Part shown: one piece after another, positions 31,353 to 32,386 of the stretch
How positions within the stretch are numbered: position 1 is the first letter of the stretch
Layout: each line of letters opens with the position of its first letter
Assembly (NCBI GenBank): GCA_944391345.1
Contig: CALXTE010000017.1
Coordinates: 1-32,386, forward strand
DNA: 32,386 nucleotides
Reading direction: 5' to 3'
From: an uncultured Alphaproteobacteria bacterium
GTDB lineage: Bacteria > Pseudomonadota > Alphaproteobacteria > RF32 > CAG-239
Translations under genes and position numbers: made by a program
The notes under the pieces: generated by a model
The model's input: the letters and a program-made list of their open reading frames with translations, nothing else
The model's database searches: none
Told to the model about the DNA's origin: nothing

Positions 31353-31835
31353 GTGAGGTTTATTTTTTATTTTATGTTGGCGTTTTTGGGGGTAGGTTTA
31401 GCTTCTTTGGCGGCAAAGAATGTTGGTTCTGTAAAAGTTATTGACGGTGACAGTTTGATGGTCGGCTCAACAGAAGTTCGTCTTGAAGGAATCGATGCCC
31501 CCGAATATAAACAAAAGTGTTTTGATGCTAAGGGAAAAGAATATGCCTGCGGGTTAAAGGCTCTTGATTATATGAAAAAGCTGGTCGCGCAAGGAAATAT
31601 TGACTGCAAAAAAATTACGATTGATCGCTATCATCGACAAGTTTCTGTTTGCTATGTTAATGGAAAAGATATTAACCGCGCGATGGTGGCAGCCGGCTGG
31701 GCCGTGGCTTATGATCGTTATGATGATTCTTATGTAAATGATGAAAAATCCGCAAAAAAGGCAGAGCGCGGCATTTGGCAGGGCAAGTTTATGAAGCCGG
31801 AAATTTGGCGCGCCTTGCACCGCCGGCGGAAATGA
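31353..31835 (+). CDS. Exported thermonuclease-family (SNase-like) protein
   Basis: A 160-aa protein with an N-terminal hydrophobic signal (about 3-20) followed by a staphylococcal-nuclease domain. The catalytic residues can be placed: D33 in VIDGDSL, R43, D48 and E51 in VRLEGIDAPE, and R95 in DRYHRQ. It cleaves DNA and RNA with calcium in characterised members. The start is GTG at 31353 with a weak GAG upstream; ATG at 31374 would shorten the signal peptide. It likely acts in the periplasm or outside the cell. Confidence 0.88.
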   Translation: MRFIFYFMLAFLGVGLASLAAKNVGSVKVIDGDSLMVGSTEVRLEGIDAPEYKQKCFDAKGKEYACGLKALDYMKKLVAQGNIDCKKITIDRYHRQVSVCYVNGKDINRAMVAAGWAVAYDRYDDSYVNDEKSAKKAERGIWQGKFMKPEIWRALHRRRK

Positions 31836-31919
31836 TTAGACATAAGCCTAGAGGCTTGAATCTGCAAAAATAGCTTAAACTAGAATCGTAAAATATCACT
31901 CTATCTTATTGTATTTGTT

Positions 31920-31939
31920 GAATTTTTTGCCAAAAATTC
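31920..31939. promoter_or_regulatory. Hairpin/inverted repeat upstream of the 32025 gene promoter
   Basis: GAATTTTT-TGCC-AAAAATTC, a perfect 8-bp inverted repeat, without a T-run, 10 bp before the -35 box. It could be an operator or simply A/T-rich chance. Confidence 0.3.
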
Positions 31940-31948
31940 AAATATCTG

Positions 31949-31977
31949 TTGCATGTAAATCGAATCTATGTTACAGT
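31949..31977 (+). promoter_or_regulatory. Sigma70-like promoter of the 32025 gene
   Basis: TTGCAT (31949-31954), 17-bp spacer, TACAGT (31972-31977), followed by AGAATCGTGAAGACA. The same arrangement, with CGAGTCGTGAAGGCA, follows the promoter of the paralogous Cys-rich operon. Confidence 0.65.
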
Positions 31978-32024
31978 AGAATCGTGAAGACATGTGTAAG
32001 TTGCGATAAGCAAGAGGTGGTATT

Positions 32025-32386
32025 ATGGTGAAGAATATGATTATAGGGACAACTGTGTTCGGATTAGGCCTTATGACGAACACGGCATTAGGTGCAACTT
32101 TAAGTACCAAGACCTTACTTTACCATAGCACGCCAATCGGCTCTAGCCTGTTTACAAATCTACATTCTACACACACACAACTTGTAAAACAGCACGTGTC
32201 TTCACTTTCTGCGAACAAAGATATTTCAAAAAATAAAGAATACAAAACCGCAGCGGTATGTTTTATCTCGGACACATCGGCGTGCAGTGACGAGATGTTT
32301 GGCGGCAAAGGTAACGGCAACGGAAATGGCTGGGGTGTTCCGGATTATGGACTGAGCAACAAAGAAAGATGCGCAAAGGAAGGTTA
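32025..32386 (+). CDS. Cysteine-rich secreted protein, 3' end outside window
   Basis: The first 120 residues are visible and the frame is open to the window edge. GAGGTGG is 6 nt before the ATG. A signal peptide MVKNMIIGTTVFGLGLMTN is cut near TALG-A. The segment AAVCFISDTSACSDEMFGG at 75-93, followed by a PDYGLSNKERCAKEG stretch, matches AAVCFVTDMSECEDNIFG and the PDYDLNPLNRCHNEG stretch of the gene at 20513-21325, so the two are paralogues; the Cys-rich modules would follow outside the window. A Gly/Asn run (GKGNGNGNGWG) is specific to this copy. Confidence 0.8.
   Translation, partial: MVKNMIIGTTVFGLGLMTNTALGATLSTKTLLYHSTPIGSSLFTNLHSTHTQLVKQHVSSLSANKDISKNKEYKTAAVCFISDTSACSDEMFGGKGNGNGNGWGVPDYGLSNKERCAKEG

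Overview
The window reads as chromosome of an AT-leaning alphaproteobacterium. The evidence is gene order: yebC-ruvC-ruvA-ruvB-ybgC ... pal-cpoB-tilS-ftsH-glmM is the Ruv/Tol-Pal/FtsH neighbourhood known from Alphaproteobacteria, and uvrC-pgsA and an OmpR/EnvZ-type pair lie downstream. Large cysteine-rich and DUF1566-like secreted proteins suggest one of the host-associated (for example gut) alphaproteobacterial lineages; that placement is inference only.

Layout. 1-391: 3' part of tRNA-Leu(CAG), its terminator, and a second copy of the tRNA 3' end plus terminator about 190 bp further on. 392-4066 (minus): prmA-pepP and a YbhN/MprF-type membrane protein. 4173-4946: a lipoprotein-like gene. 5050-9367: yebC, ruvC, an unknown gene, ruvA, ruvB, ybgC. 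9368-12219: where tolQ, tolR, tolA and tolB are expected there are instead three tandem, diverged paralogues of a family I do not recognise, each with its own promoter and terminator. 12220-16748: pal, cpoB, tilS, ftsH. 16747-17166: three long palindromic repeat units whose arms change in a compensatory way. 17290-18075: another unknown stand-alone gene. 18228-19574: glmM. 19645-21325 (minus): a cysteine-rich secreted protein followed by a coiled-coil/DUF1566-like protein whose last ~140 bp have the composition and codon pattern of a diversity-generating-retroelement variable region. 21509-22267: two small genes and a YjfB-like motility protein. 22413-23993: a putative zincin. 24023-28759: uvrC, pgsA, response regulator, histidine kinase. 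28889-31835: an acidic repeat protein, a lipoprotein and an exported nuclease. 32025-end: start of a second member of the cysteine-rich family, cut by the window edge.

How it works together. The core is housekeeping: Holliday-junction processing (RuvABC), nucleotide excision repair (UvrC), envelope maintenance (Pal, CpoB, FtsH, GlmM, PgsA) and translation (PrmA, TilS, tRNA-Leu). The accessory genes sit at the seams between these conserved blocks. Five of them (6434, 9516, 10412, 11274, 17290) share one design: a sigma70-like promoter, a short A/T-only leader without a Shine-Dalgarno sequence, one ORF and, usually, a strong intrinsic terminator.

The most promising leads are the paralogue trio in the tolQRAB slot, the candidate variable region at 19645-19786 and the covarying palindromes at 16747-17166.
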